Below, one piece after another: positions 7,661 to 15,942 of a stretch of DNA of 64,000 nucleotides. The position numbers and the translations under genes are program-made. Position 1 is the first letter of the stretch. The number at the start of each line of letters is the position of its first letter. This DNA comes from DAHUXN01 sp963729815 (GTDB lineage: Bacteria; Acidobacteriota; Terriglobia; Acidiferrales; UBA7541): assembly GCA_963729815.1 (NCBI GenBank), contig CAVSPU010000001.1:1-64000 (forward strand), given 5' to 3'. The notes under the pieces were generated by a model. It ran no database searches. It saw only the letters and a list, made by a program, of their open reading frames with translations, and was not told where the DNA came from.

Positions 7661-7735
7661 TCCCCGGTAGCTCAATGGTAGAGCATTCGGCTGTTAACCG
7701 AAGGGTTGCTAGTTCGAATCTAGCCCGGGGAGCCA
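7661..7735 (+). tRNA. tRNA-Asn (GTT), intact, with encoded CCA
   Basis: Full cloverleaf: acceptor TCCCCGG / CCGGGGA, D arm GCTC-AATGGTA-GAGC, anticodon loop CTGTTAA with GTT, T arm GCTAG-TTCGAAT-CTAGC, discriminator G and encoded CCA (7733-7735). Its 3' part (7687-7735) is the attachment repeat of the island on the right. Confidence 0.97.
7687..7735 (+). repeat. attachment repeat 1 (attL): 3' end of tRNA-Asn
   Basis: 49 bp from the anticodon stem to CCA, identical to 30568-30616 and matching 49662-49708 with one mismatch over 47 bp. An integrase gene begins on the island side 24 bp after it. This is the classic layout of an element inserted at a tRNA 3' end. Confidence 0.92.
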
Positions 7736-7759
7736 TTCTTCCTCTTTAGTTCCATCCGC

Positions 7760-8980
7760 TTACGCGAAGGTTGATAACAACTCACTTTGGGTGCAATTGG
7801 GTGCAACTTCGGGTTTCTCGGCTGGAAGCTCAAAGCCGATTCCCACTTGCTCCACGACCTTCTTGCGAAATGGAACGTCCTCTTTCAGCTTGCTGTAGCC
7901 GTCTGTGACGCTCTTGTTGGCATGGCCGAGCCAGAAGCGTAGCAAGTCTTCCGGCGCGCGCTGTTTCCTCAGCCATGTGGTTCGGAATCGTCTAAAGGCA
8001 TGGGCACCCATCTTTGGTTGGTTCAGCTTTTTGAGAAGTGGATGCAGGGAGAGTCTCAAGAGGTTCGATTGTAATAGTGGAAGACCGTTCTTCGAACAAA
8101 ACAGCAAGCCGGAAGTCCGGTCACCTACGAACTCCTTGAGCACCGCAACAATGGAAGTTGGCAGATCGATGTCCCGAATGCCATTCTCCGATTTCAGGAA
8201 TGGTTGGATCTGCCCCCTCCATACCTTCTGCCGGATATGCAGAGTCGAGAAATCGCTGGAGACATGTTTTTCTATCTCAAGTCCCAGCGCCTCCCCGATT
8301 CGCATCCCCGTGGCTCCGAGAAGAACGAAGAGCATCTGCTGTCTTCCTCTGGAGCCACCTGCAATCGCTTCCATCACCGCACTTGTGAAAGTTGGCTGCC
8401 GCTGGTTTTTCACTTCAGGCAGGTCGATGAATTCGTGGTTCCAGGTCCTCGGATGGACTCGTTCCCCGTTCTCGTTGACCGCAGATGCCACTACCATCTT
8501 GACGACCTGAACCACGTTGTTGACCATCTTCGCCGACATGCCGGCGTCTGTCATCTTGGTCACGAGACCTCGCACCGCGAGATTGTTGACGGATGAGACG
8601 GGCATGTCGCCGAGATTAGGTCGGAGCCACTTGTTCAAGTAGCTCTCAAACCCCGCTGTGGTCGCTGGCTTGATCGGTTTCCGCTTGCGAGTCTGCACGT
8701 GGTTTAGCCACCATTCAGCTTGTTGGCGAAACGTTTTGCCGTGATTGAACGCTTCCACTTGCTCGAAGTGTTCCTGGCTGTCCGCTCCGCTTGCGGTGAT
8801 GATTTCCCTTCTCTTCCTGAGACGTTCGAGTTTCGTGAGACTACCAGGGCCGGAGACGGGACAGATCGGCTTGCTGAGATAAGCCCTCTTTTCCTGCCCG
8901 GGAACATCTATTCGAAACCGAACGTGATACCAACCACCTTTCACCTCTTCGTAGCCAACTTGACCAGAACGACGAGCCAT
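7760..8980 (-). CDS. tyrosine recombinase/integrase of the tRNA-Asn island
   Basis: 406 residues from ATG 8980, chosen because of AAGGAGA just upstream; an upstream reading to 9220 would run into the ATPase gene. Catalytic residues: Arg in GATGMRIGEALG, HAFR box II in MGAHAFRRFRTTWLR, His in WLGHANKSVTDGYSKL, and the Tyr in the same segment. An N-terminal Arm-type domain (GGWYHVRFRIDVPG) precedes it. The gene ends 24 bp from the tRNA-Asn 3' end, so it most likely integrates into and excises from that site. Confidence 0.9.
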   Translation of the reverse strand: MARRSGQVGYEEVKGGWYHVRFRIDVPGQEKRAYLSKPICPVSGPGSLTKLERLRKRREIITASGADSQEHFEQVEAFNHGKTFRQQAEWWLNHVQTRKRKPIKPATTAGFESYLNKWLRPNLGDMPVSSVNNLAVRGLVTKMTDAGMSAKMVNNVVQVVKMVVASAVNENGERVHPRTWNHEFIDLPEVKNQRQPTFTSAVMEAIAGGSRGRQQMLFVLLGATGMRIGEALGLEIEKHVSSDFSTLHIRQKVWRGQIQPFLKSENGIRDIDLPTSIVAVLKEFVGDRTSGLLFCSKNGLPLLQSNLLRLSLHPLLKKLNQPKMGAHAFRRFRTTWLRKQRAPEDLLRFWLGHANKSVTDGYSKLKEDVPFRKKVVEQVGIGFELPAEKPEVAPNCTQSELLSTFA

Positions 8981-9137
8981 AGACTTTCTCCTTGGCCGTC
9001 TATCTGGTGTCGCTGGTGGGCAGCCTAGCACACCCTGCGCTGACCGTGAACTGGGCTCTTTTGGAATACGGGGCGGCGGATTTGTCGCGGCGAGGGTCAT
9101 ATTGCTACCGAAGCTAGGAACCAGAATTGATGGGACT

Positions 9138-10097
9138 TCAAGCAAATGTGGGGTCTGCGGCGAACTCAAACTCATCCATGGTGGGATTGTATTTCTTGAT
9201 CTGGATGACGTCAGAAACAAAGCGGCGTCCCGGCCGGCGTTCGAGCTGAATGATGACGTTGAGCGAGTCGCCGATGTTGGTCTTGATAGCGCGATAAGGG
9301 AGTTCTACGCCGCTTTGCAGAACGCAGCTCGTGAATCTTGAGATGGCTTGTTGAGCAGAACTCGCGTGAACAGTCGAGAGAGTGCCTGAGTGGCCCGTGT
9401 TGAGGAGTTGAAGGAGGTCGAATGCTTCTCCTCCGCGAATCTCCCCGAGGATGATTCGGTCGGGCCGGTGCCGAAGTGATGCCTTCAATAAGTCGCGGAT
9501 CGCGACGGCGGGTAGACCTGACTGTGCTTGGCGAGCCTCAAAACGGACGAGGTTTGGCTTTTGGAGTTGAATCTCTGACGTGTCTTCGATGAGGAGAATC
9601 CGGTCGTCATCTGAAATGAGTTTCCCCAAGGCGTTCAAGAGGGTCGTCTTGCCGGTGCCTGTTCCACCGCTGATGAGGATGTTCTGTCGTCTCTCGACGT
9701 AGGTTTTCAGGCGTTCAACGAGAATTGGTTCAATGCTTCCGCATTTCAGCAAGTCTTCGATCGTGAAGTGGCGACCGTTGAACTTGCGGATTGTGAGCGT
9801 GACGCCGTGGATGCTGCACGGCGGGATGACGGCTGCGACGCGGCTGCCGTCAGGCAGCCGGGAATCCAGGATCGGCTTCTGCTCAGAGATGTCGTCGCCG
9901 AGTCGCCGCGCAATGTTCTTAACGGCGACCATGAGAGATTTCTCGCTCAAGATGAGGTCAGGGACCTCCTGGACTACGCCAGCGCGTTCGATGAAGACGC
10001 AGTTCGCCCCGTTGACCATGATTTCGCTTATGGAGTCGTCGCGAATCAGGTGCTCAATGGGTCGCAAGAACGGCATGATGGTCTCGAAACCGACCAT
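9138..10097 (-). CDS. VirB11/TadA-family secretion ATPase
   Basis: 319 residues of the type II/IV secretion ATPase superfamily. Walker A GGTGTGKTT lies at 144-152, the Asp box at LLIEDTSEIQL, Walker B-type IILGEIRGGEAFDLLQ, and the His box THSGTLSTVHASS-like motif (NTGHSGTLSTVHASS). The N-terminal domain contains ISEIMVNG, typical of CpaF/TrbB. It would power conjugative pilus assembly or DNA transfer. Its ATG overlaps the coupling protein stop (TAATG). No VirB4, pilin or core-complex genes are present, so the ATPase is stranded from a complete machine. Confidence 0.88.
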   Translation of the reverse strand: MVGFETIMPFLRPIEHLIRDDSISEIMVNGANCVFIERAGVVQEVPDLILSEKSLMVAVKNIARRLGDDISEQKPILDSRLPDGSRVAAVIPPCSIHGVTLTIRKFNGRHFTIEDLLKCGSIEPILVERLKTYVERRQNILISGGTGTGKTTLLNALGKLISDDDRILLIEDTSEIQLQKPNLVRFEARQAQSGLPAVAIRDLLKASLRHRPDRIILGEIRGGEAFDLLQLLNTGHSGTLSTVHASSAQQAISRFTSCVLQSGVELPYRAIKTNIGDSLNVIIQLERRPGRRFVSDVIQIKKYNPTMDEFEFAADPTFA

Positions 10098-12097
10098 TAG
10101 AGTTCTCCTCGCGCTAGCTGCTCGAAGTAGGAGCGATTCACCTCGTTGTAGTAGGGCTTCAGGTAACAGAACGTGGGGGGCATCGGATCAAATCCGTCAT
10201 AGGCCAGCGTGACTGACTGCGCGTTCTTGAGTTCAGCGAACGTCTTGGTGTCGAACCGGTAGGCGTTGTGCGTGACGTAGCTTTTGGAGGTCGTGACGTT
10301 GGCGCGATTCGACAGGGCTTTCCCGCTTAAGAAGCTGACATTGGCATCATGCCCGCTTTCCGAGATGTTGTAGCTGACCTTCAACCGATCCTCGCGGCCG
10401 CAGAGTTCGCTTGCTACGCTGGCGGAGAAGTCGTCCGAGAGCGCGAAGAAGATCTTCGTGCGAAACGTCTGAAGAAGGGACCGCCAAGAGTCGCCGGGCA
10501 GTGCGGATTTCAACGAGCTGATACTCTGTGTGGCTACGATGGGAATGCACTTCGGCTGGCGCGAGAGGCTGAAGAACTTCTCATCGCCGAGCGGCTCGTT
10601 CTCGCCGACTGTTGCGAAGTGCTGGTATTCGTCACACAGGAAAAGCACCTGCCGGAAGTGTTGGTCAGGGTGCGCCTCCATATAGGGAATGCGGTTCAAA
10701 ACAGCCCTCTCGAAGTCGAGCTTCATCATGACGCCCAGAGCCCTGGCAAGGCCGGCGTTCATGCCGATGGGAAAGTTCAGAGCGCAGACCTTGCCGTTCT
10801 CGATAAGCCAAGAAAACGAAGGCAGCGGCTTGCCGTGTCGGTAGTCGGCGTTAGCCTCGGGGTCGAAACACTCGGCAGGCGGGCAGAAGGTCCGCTTCAC
10901 GTCGGGGTTGTCGTCGAAAAGTGAAAGGAATACGGAGATGCCTTCGACGATAGACGTGCGGAGTTTAGGCTCAAGGCTCTGCCAATCGTTATGGAACCAT
11001 CGCTTGACGGCGTCGAGCTGTGAGCGCTTGCGCGCCTGGATCACATCCGCCGCGGAGTCGGGGTCGTCGTTGAATCGGATTCGCTTCTTCAAAAGGAAGT
11101 CGTGGAGTTCTGATGTCGCGATGGCGTGGTACATCTGCTTGGTTTTGTTGAAAACGAAATGAAACGCCTGAAGCTCGGTGTGATGCTCCGAGATGTAATC
11201 CTCTGCCGAGATGTAGATTTGAGCTTCAGCCGAGAGGATGCGCTCGGCGTCCTCGATGCGCTCCTTGAGAAGCGGCGCTGAGATGGCGCATTCGTAGACA
11301 TCGAAGAAGGTCACATAATCGTAGGCGACCTTGTGGAGCAGGATGATGAATTTGATGAGGTTTGTGTACGCTTGCTGCCAGAACGGCTCCTTGCCCTTCC
11401 CGAAAAGATTGTTGAGCAGCGACGCGACGTTGTAAGCGAGGGCATAGGCGTCGAGGCTGTTGTGCAGCGGGTTGTAACGATACTCGGCATCGAGGCTCAC
11501 TTCGATGTAGTCCTCGCCGCGCCCGTGCTTCTCCAGAATCCCCTTCAGCTTGTGGCAGAAGTCGCCTTTCACTTCGAGCACGAGTCCGCCGATGCGCTCG
11601 TCTTTGTTGTCGGCTTTGTAGGCGAAGAGTTGCTCGGCGAACGGGTACATGCAGCAGCTTGTCTTGCCGGTTCCAATCGCTCCGAAGATCGCGATTCCCG
11701 TATAGAGACCGCGTTCAGGAATGACGAGCCAGCTAGGGTTCTCTGACGGTATGGGCTTCCGGCGGTTGTGGACTTCGCCCACGACAAGGGAGAGATTGCG
11801 GCGCAGACAAGGGTCCGGGTAAGGGGGAAGCTGCGAAGGCTTCGCGCGACGGCCTGCTCTCAGCGTGAAGATGTAGAGCCCGGAGAGAAGGATGGAATAG
11901 AGGATGTAGGGCGTCGTGAAGAGCATCGCGGTGTAGGACGAGAGGGCTCCCCGATAAACGAGCGGAGCCCTCAAAGCGATCACGCGGAGGAAGAGGTTGC
12001 TCGACGGAAACGGATACAGGAAATAGAGAGCCATCCCCGTTGCCGAAGCCAGCAGGAACGCGATGAAGTTTTTCGAGTTGATGATGCGCTGAATCAT
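10097..12097 (-). CDS. type IV secretion coupling protein (VirD4/TraG family)
   Basis: 666 residues. Two N-terminal membrane segments (about 11-30 and 52-78), Walker A GAIGTGKTS at 139-147, then a TraM-recognition-type C-terminal domain with Walker B VLFLCDEYQHF. Coupling proteins link the relaxase-DNA complex to the transfer channel at the inner membrane. The start overlaps the preceding 88-residue gene by 4 bp, and the stop overlaps the VirB11-like ATPase start, so the three are co-translated. Confidence 0.9.
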   Translation of the reverse strand: MIQRIINSKNFIAFLLASATGMALYFLYPFPSSNLFLRVIALRAPLVYRGALSSYTAMLFTTPYILYSILLSGLYIFTLRAGRRAKPSQLPPYPDPCLRRNLSLVVGEVHNRRKPIPSENPSWLVIPERGLYTGIAIFGAIGTGKTSCCMYPFAEQLFAYKADNKDERIGGLVLEVKGDFCHKLKGILEKHGRGEDYIEVSLDAEYRYNPLHNSLDAYALAYNVASLLNNLFGKGKEPFWQQAYTNLIKFIILLHKVAYDYVTFFDVYECAISAPLLKERIEDAERILSAEAQIYISAEDYISEHHTELQAFHFVFNKTKQMYHAIATSELHDFLLKKRIRFNDDPDSAADVIQARKRSQLDAVKRWFHNDWQSLEPKLRTSIVEGISVFLSLFDDNPDVKRTFCPPAECFDPEANADYRHGKPLPSFSWLIENGKVCALNFPIGMNAGLARALGVMMKLDFERAVLNRIPYMEAHPDQHFRQVLFLCDEYQHFATVGENEPLGDEKFFSLSRQPKCIPIVATQSISSLKSALPGDSWRSLLQTFRTKIFFALSDDFSASVASELCGREDRLKVSYNISESGHDANVSFLSGKALSNRANVTTSKSYVTHNAYRFDTKTFAELKNAQSVTLAYDGFDPMPPTFCYLKPYYNEVNRSYFEQLARGEL

Positions 12098-12360
12098 GGC
12101 TTGGCTGGCGTAGCGGAACCCTGAGTGCGGTTCGGCTTGTCCTCAGCAAGGGGTTTCTGAATGTCTTTCTGCGCTTTCACCCAACGCTTGAACTCGTAGT
12201 CCTTTTTGAAAACCAATCGAAGAGCTGTCGCTGTGACATGGTCGGGCGTGCTGTCGATGAATTCGCAGTAGGCTTTCAAAGTTGTGAGTAACGGCTCTTC
12301 CAGTTGAACTTCGATGGTGACGATCTTGGGTGGCGCTGCTGGTTTCTTGATGATGGACAC
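12094..12360 (-). CDS. small conjugation-module protein, possibly DNA-binding
   Basis: 88 residues. A short Pro/Lys-rich N-terminus, then VTIEVQLEEPLLTTLKAYCE and HVTATALRLVFKKDYEFKRW. The beta strand followed by two helices resembles a ribbon-helix-helix fold, as in accessory proteins encoded before coupling proteins. The family is not certain. Its stop overlaps the coupling protein ATG. The long inverted repeat at 12408-12540 lies directly upstream. Confidence 0.6.
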   Translation of the reverse strand: MSIIKKPAAPPKIVTIEVQLEEPLLTTLKAYCEFIDSTPDHVTATALRLVFKKDYEFKRWVKAQKDIQKPLAEDKPNRTQGSATPAKP

Positions 12361-12407
12361 GGCGTCTCTCCTTGAGGTGGTTTTTCACTGCTCGGGAATC
12401 TGGACTA

Positions 12408-12540
12408 GGGACGCGGGCAACGAATCAACGCGGAGTTGCGAAAGGGCGGGAGCGATCCCCGGAGCCCGAAGGGACCGGAGCCGCCAGAAGCGGCGACGGT
12501 GGGGTCGCTCCCGCCCTTTCCGCGTTTTTGCCCGCGTCCC
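12408..12540. repeat. long nested inverted repeat in the transfer operon (oriT or structured RNA candidate)
   Basis: Outer arms GGGACGCGGGCAA (12408-12420) and the complementary TTGCCCGCGTCCC (12528-12540). Inner arms of 20 bp, 12440-12460 and 12501-12520, pair with a single bulged base. Inside are smaller hairpins, such as GCCGC-CAGAA-GCGGC. It fills the 276-bp gap between the 88-residue gene and the frameshifted gene. No T-run follows. Position inside a transfer operon suggests oriT; a structured RNA or attenuator is the alternative. Confidence 0.7.
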
Positions 12541-12600
12541 GATCTTGGCGTCTTGGGTTTGCATCTCATTGTCTCTGTGGGTCTTGTTGAGAAGAGGGGT

Positions 12601-12650
12601 AGAAAACCGACCAGAAAACCGTGCAGAAAACCGAGTTCAGGCGGTTTTCT
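12601..12650. repeat. three 12-bp-phased AGAAAACCG repeats plus one inverted copy
   Basis: AGAAAACCG at 12601, 12613 and 12625 (period 12 bp), then its complement CGGTTTTCT at 12642-12650. The third copy and the inverted copy form a hairpin that contains the stop codon of the minus-strand gene ending at 12637. Confidence 0.75.
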
Positions 12651-13658
12651 GAGTGAAATGCGAGTTCTGTCCAAACGAGGAATAGTCATGGGGCAGCAGG
12701 TAGGTTTTGAATTCGATCTCCTGCTTGCGGCGAGGGCGGTTCTCAAGCACTGCGATCAGGTCTCTTTGTGTAAGCCGACCGGCTTTCCATTCCGCGAATG
12801 ATCGCTCGAAGATGTCCCCTGCGAAGCACTGCTTCGCATGGTTCATGAATTCGATGTCGGGGTCTTTCAATAGTTCGAAACGCTTGGCTTCGAAGGCTGC
12901 TCGCAATTTGAAGTAGCGGGCGACTTGCTGCGAGAGGTTGCCCGGCTGAGGGTCCGCGACCTCTTTGAAGAGTTTCTCAGCCGCCGTAAAAAGCCCAGCA
13001 TCGGGGCTCGCAAAAAGGAATGCAAAGCGACCGATCCTGCCCAGAAACGAAGAATACGCATCGAGATGAGTCTTGAAGGCTTCGAGATTCCCCGACACCT
13101 GGATCGATAAAGGTCAGCGTCACGCGCGGGTCGTTGTTGCAGAGTGGAGTCGAGAAATAGAGGGAATTTGTCAACGAAGTAGCGGATGGTGTCGGGAACC
13201 TTGTTTGCGCCGCGATACGTGCGGCCCGGCATGTCTTGCGGGCGAATCTGGAATCGTTCCTCGAAGTACTGAACCTTCTCGGCCTCGCCTTCGAGATAGT
13301 CGTGCTGCGGATGGCGGAGGACAAAGTCGAGGATGGCGAGACGCGTCTTCATGAATTCGAAGCTGTGCGCACGGCGATTGCGGATGTTCTCCTTGCCAAT
13401 CGCGCAGTACATGGGTTTGAAGGTGAAGTGGAGAACGCGCGTGTTGTTCTGGTACTTGTGCTCGGAAGCGTGGCCGCGTGCCAAAAGCTTGTTTGTGAAT
13501 CCGCTGGCGATGCAGCCCGCCTTCCTGGGGCCAAATTCGGTGTACTGCCGTTGGGTAAAGTACCCGGAATGGACAGCAACGATGCAGAGGAAGCGGGCTT
13601 CCCGCTCTGTGTAGCCAAAGTTCTGAAAGGCTTGGATGTGTTCTCTTGGGATATTCAT
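12637..13658 (-). pseudogene. conjugation-module protein broken by frameshifts
   Basis: The N-terminal half (start 13658, EHIQAFQNFGYTEREARFL onward) is in one frame to about 13145. A short stretch near 13105-13145 makes sense only in a second frame (DPRVTLTFIDPG). The C-terminal half (GNLEAFKTHLDAYSSFLGRI onward, to 12637) is in the third. Joined, they give one plausible protein of about 340 residues with no stop. So either the gene carries two small indels or the assembly has errors here. Its function is unknown to me; it sits between the coupling protein genes and a truncated gene, and its ATG overlaps the upstream stop by 4 bp. Confidence 0.7.
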
Positions 13659-13960
13659 AAGCTCAGGATCTCGCGGGTGAGTTCGGGGTCTTTAAGAGCT
13701 GCACGCAAGCGATCCGCCTCGTTGCCGGGGGCGTAGATCGAAAAGCCTGCCTTTGATTTCTCTGCGATTCCGCGTTCGCGGTAATCCTGTGTGGCGAGCT
13801 CAAGGTCCACGCGTGCCTGCTCGTGGTCTCGCGTTTCGTACTCAATTCGCAGGTCGGGGAGCGGAATCTTGCCGTCAACGACCTTCAGACAATGTTTCTG
13901 TGCAATTCGCTCTTTTTCCTCCGCCTGCTGGTCCGGTGGCATGTCCTTCAACTTCGCCAA
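13655..13960 (-). CDS. 5'-truncated conjugation/replication-module protein
   Basis: 101 residues from TTG 13960. The frame is open further upstream to about 14020, and that part also reads as protein (RAIQLTGVRKKNLYRD), but it meets a stop with no start codon. So this looks like the C-terminal remnant of a larger gene. The end (LPDLRIEYETRDHEQARVDL, then a Gly-Phe-containing segment and ILSL) is an acidic-basic soluble domain of unknown function. The overlap with the next gene (ATGA) shows it belonged to the transfer operon. Confidence 0.55.
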   Translation of the reverse strand: MAKLKDMPPDQQAEEKERIAQKHCLKVVDGKIPLPDLRIEYETRDHEQARVDLELATQDYRERGIAEKSKAGFSIYAPGNEADRLRAALKDPELTREILSL

Positions 13961-13999
13961 GTCGCGGTACAGGTTCTTCTTGCGGACGCCAGTGAGTTG

Positions 14000-14290
14000 A
14001 ATGGCTCTCTTTATTTACTCCATCTTGACAAGCTGAAGGTGACGGTTTTCGCCCCCGGAGCGGCCTTCGACAATCCAAAACGGAGGGTGCAGGCGGATTT
14101 CAAACATCGCGGCGTTCGATACCAACTGTGGGTGACGGACCCTATCGTCGAGCGAAAATACCTCGCGAAGGACGACGGTGAATACGAGATTGGGGAATGT
14201 TTTGTGACGGTGAGTCTTGGCGAACCTCATAAGGGAGATTGTTATAAGCTAGTTGCAGCGGTGATTACTCCCGACCGAGAGAGGAAATGA
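14000..14290 (+). pseudogene. C-terminal fragment of a dual-OB-like protein, coupled to DUF488 genes
   Basis: Recognisable protein begins abruptly at 14000 (NGSLYLLHLDKLKVTVFAPG) and continues through RYQLWVTDPIVERKYL and GECFVTVSLGEPHKGDCYKL to a TGA that overlaps the DUF488 ATG at 14287. This resembles the C-terminal OB-type domain of proteins often encoded next to DUF488. No start codon precedes it in frame, and the N-terminal part is missing. The family name is from memory of such neighbours and is tentative. Confidence 0.55.
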
Positions 14291-14904
14291 GCAATCGAGC
14301 GGACACAACGGTACTGACGATAGGGCACTCGAATCATCAGCCAGGAAATCTTGTGGCGCTCTTGTGCTGCCATGGGGTGACAGCAGTGGCCGATGTGCGG
14401 TCATCGCCATACAGTCGTTCAAATCCTCAGTTCAATCGGGAGGAGTTCCAAGAGTCACTCAAATTGAGTGGTATCGCCTACGTGTTTCTGGGCCGTGAAT
14501 TGGGCGGTCGCCCTAACGATGCGTCTTGCTACGTTGACGGTAAGGTTCAATATCGTAAGCTGGCGGAGACTCCAATCTTCAGGAAAGGATTGGAGCGCGT
14601 TCTGAGGGGTGCTCGGTCACACCGGATCGTGCTGCTCTGCGCGGAAGCGGAGCCGTTGGTTTGTCATCGTGCGTTGCTGGTCGCACAGGAACTGGCTGGT
14701 ATGGGGATACCCGTTAATCACATCCATGCGAACGGCATACTGGAGTCACACGCAGAGGCTATGTGTCGATTGGTCGAAATGGTGGGGCTGGCGGAGACGG
14801 ACCTGTACCGCACAAAAGAACAGATTATTGCCGACGCCTGCGCCGTGCAGGAAAAGCGAATTGCGTACGACAACAGACAGATGAGCGAGAAAGCGTCTGC
14901 GTGA
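14287..14904 (+). CDS. DUF488 family protein
   Basis: 205 residues. TIGHSNHQPGNLVALL, VADVRSSPYSRSNPQFNRE, YVFLGRELGGRP and the LLCAEAEPLVCHRALLV segment are the conserved blocks of DUF488. That fold has a conserved Cys/His pocket and no settled biochemical function. It overlaps the fragment before it (ATGA) and the second DUF488 gene after it (GTGA), so the three were one operon. Confidence 0.88.
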   Translation: MSNRADTTVLTIGHSNHQPGNLVALLCCHGVTAVADVRSSPYSRSNPQFNREEFQESLKLSGIAYVFLGRELGGRPNDASCYVDGKVQYRKLAETPIFRKGLERVLRGARSHRIVLLCAEAEPLVCHRALLVAQELAGMGIPVNHIHANGILESHAEAMCRLVEMVGLAETDLYRTKEQIIADACAVQEKRIAYDNRQMSEKASA

Positions 14905-15338
14905 GAATTTTCACCATAGGGTTCACCAAGAAGTCCGCCGAGGAATTCTTTACAAAGCTCCGCAACTCAGGGGCGAAGCGCCTTGTGGATGTGCGTCTAA
15001 ATAATGTTTCACAGCTAGCGGGCTTTGCGAAAAAGAACGATCTGAAGTTTTTTTTGCGGGAGCTCTGTGGGATAGATTATGTCCATGCGCCGTTGTTCGC
15101 TCCGACCCAGGACTTGCTCGATGCGTACAAGAAAAGACGAGGCGAGTGGTCCGAGTATGAGCGCGAGTTTCTGGAGCTAATGAGGTCACGCAAGATCGAA
15201 ACGAGTGTCTCCGTTGACACCATCGCTGAAGGTTGTCTTCTTTGCAGTGAAGAAAAACCTGACCACTGCCACAGGCGGCTCGTTGCTGAGTATCTGAAAC
15301 AGCATTGGGAAAACGTCGAAATTATTCACCTCATCTAA
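14901..15338 (+). CDS. second, shorter DUF488 family protein
   Basis: 145 residues from GTG 14901, whose GTGA overlaps the previous stop; longer readings from 14763 overlap the first DUF488 gene. IFTIGFTKKSAEEFFTKL, LVDVRLNNVSQLAGFAKKND, DYVHAPLFAPTQDLLDAYKK and LLCSEEKPDHCHRRLVAEYL are the family blocks, with the paired Cys and CHRR motif intact. Two divergent DUF488 copies in one operon suggest a heteromeric partner pair; that is inference. Confidence 0.87.
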   Translation: MRIFTIGFTKKSAEEFFTKLRNSGAKRLVDVRLNNVSQLAGFAKKNDLKFFLRELCGIDYVHAPLFAPTQDLLDAYKKRRGEWSEYEREFLELMRSRKIETSVSVDTIAEGCLLCSEEKPDHCHRRLVAEYLKQHWENVEIIHLI

Positions 15339-15699
15339 AAAGTGCTGCGGGTGGCTGGTCGCGAGCGGAGATCGCGAAGTAAAGTTAAGAAGTATATGAG
15401 CTGTTCGATAGAGAAGCCGGAAAGGTGCCCGCGTAGGAGCCGCGAAATCGTCGGGTGGTCAAGTTTGAGAACCCGGGCTGCACTGGCTTGTGTGAGGCGG
15501 CAGGCGCGAATAGTAGTGGCTATTCGAAGAGCGAGACAGCTCTTGAGAGTCGCTCCTCTGGGTTCGGAAGGTCAAGATCAGCAAAGATATTCCTGCTGCC
15601 TTCCCAGATCTGAAACGCCTTCCTCACGAACGCGTCCTTGACCTCCTTTGGGGAGATGTGCCGATTGGTAGGGTAGGGCACCTCCGAGCAAGCTGGCAC
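15335..15699 (-). pseudogene. frameshifted HigA-like (Xre) antitoxin remnant
   Basis: On the minus strand the upstream frame encodes RKAFQIWEGSRNIFADLDLP and NPEERLSRA, then stops at 15520. Another frame continues with LRIATTIRACRLTQASAARV and LDHPTISRLLRGHLSGFSIE. Together they match the N-terminus and HTH of short HigA-type antitoxins, with a frameshift near 15528. No HigB-type toxin is visible in 15700-15942, so this is a decayed toxin-antitoxin remnant. Its stop overlaps the DUF488 stop tail to tail. Confidence 0.65.
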
Positions 15700-15942
15700 C
15701 CTGCTCTATGGGATGCTTTTTGAGCGAAGAGCACATTCCCCAACTTCAGATTCATTGTAACGTCGAGCAACACTTTCCTTCTATCCGCGAGTTGATGACG
15801 CCGCCCTTGCCTTCATTCGATCCCGGATTTCGTCGAAGTGCCAAGGACGAAAGTCGTGAGTATCCACGCCAACATCCATCGAAGCGAAGTATCGAGGTTG
15901 GTCAGTCTGCCGTGGGAGTGCATCCACAGGAGAGGCGAACTT

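Noticed and set aside
15700..15942. HigB-like toxin upstream of the antitoxin remnant
   Set aside because: A short minus-strand stretch (MDVGVDTHDFRPWHFDEIRD) is readable but does not match toxin motifs and has no clear context.
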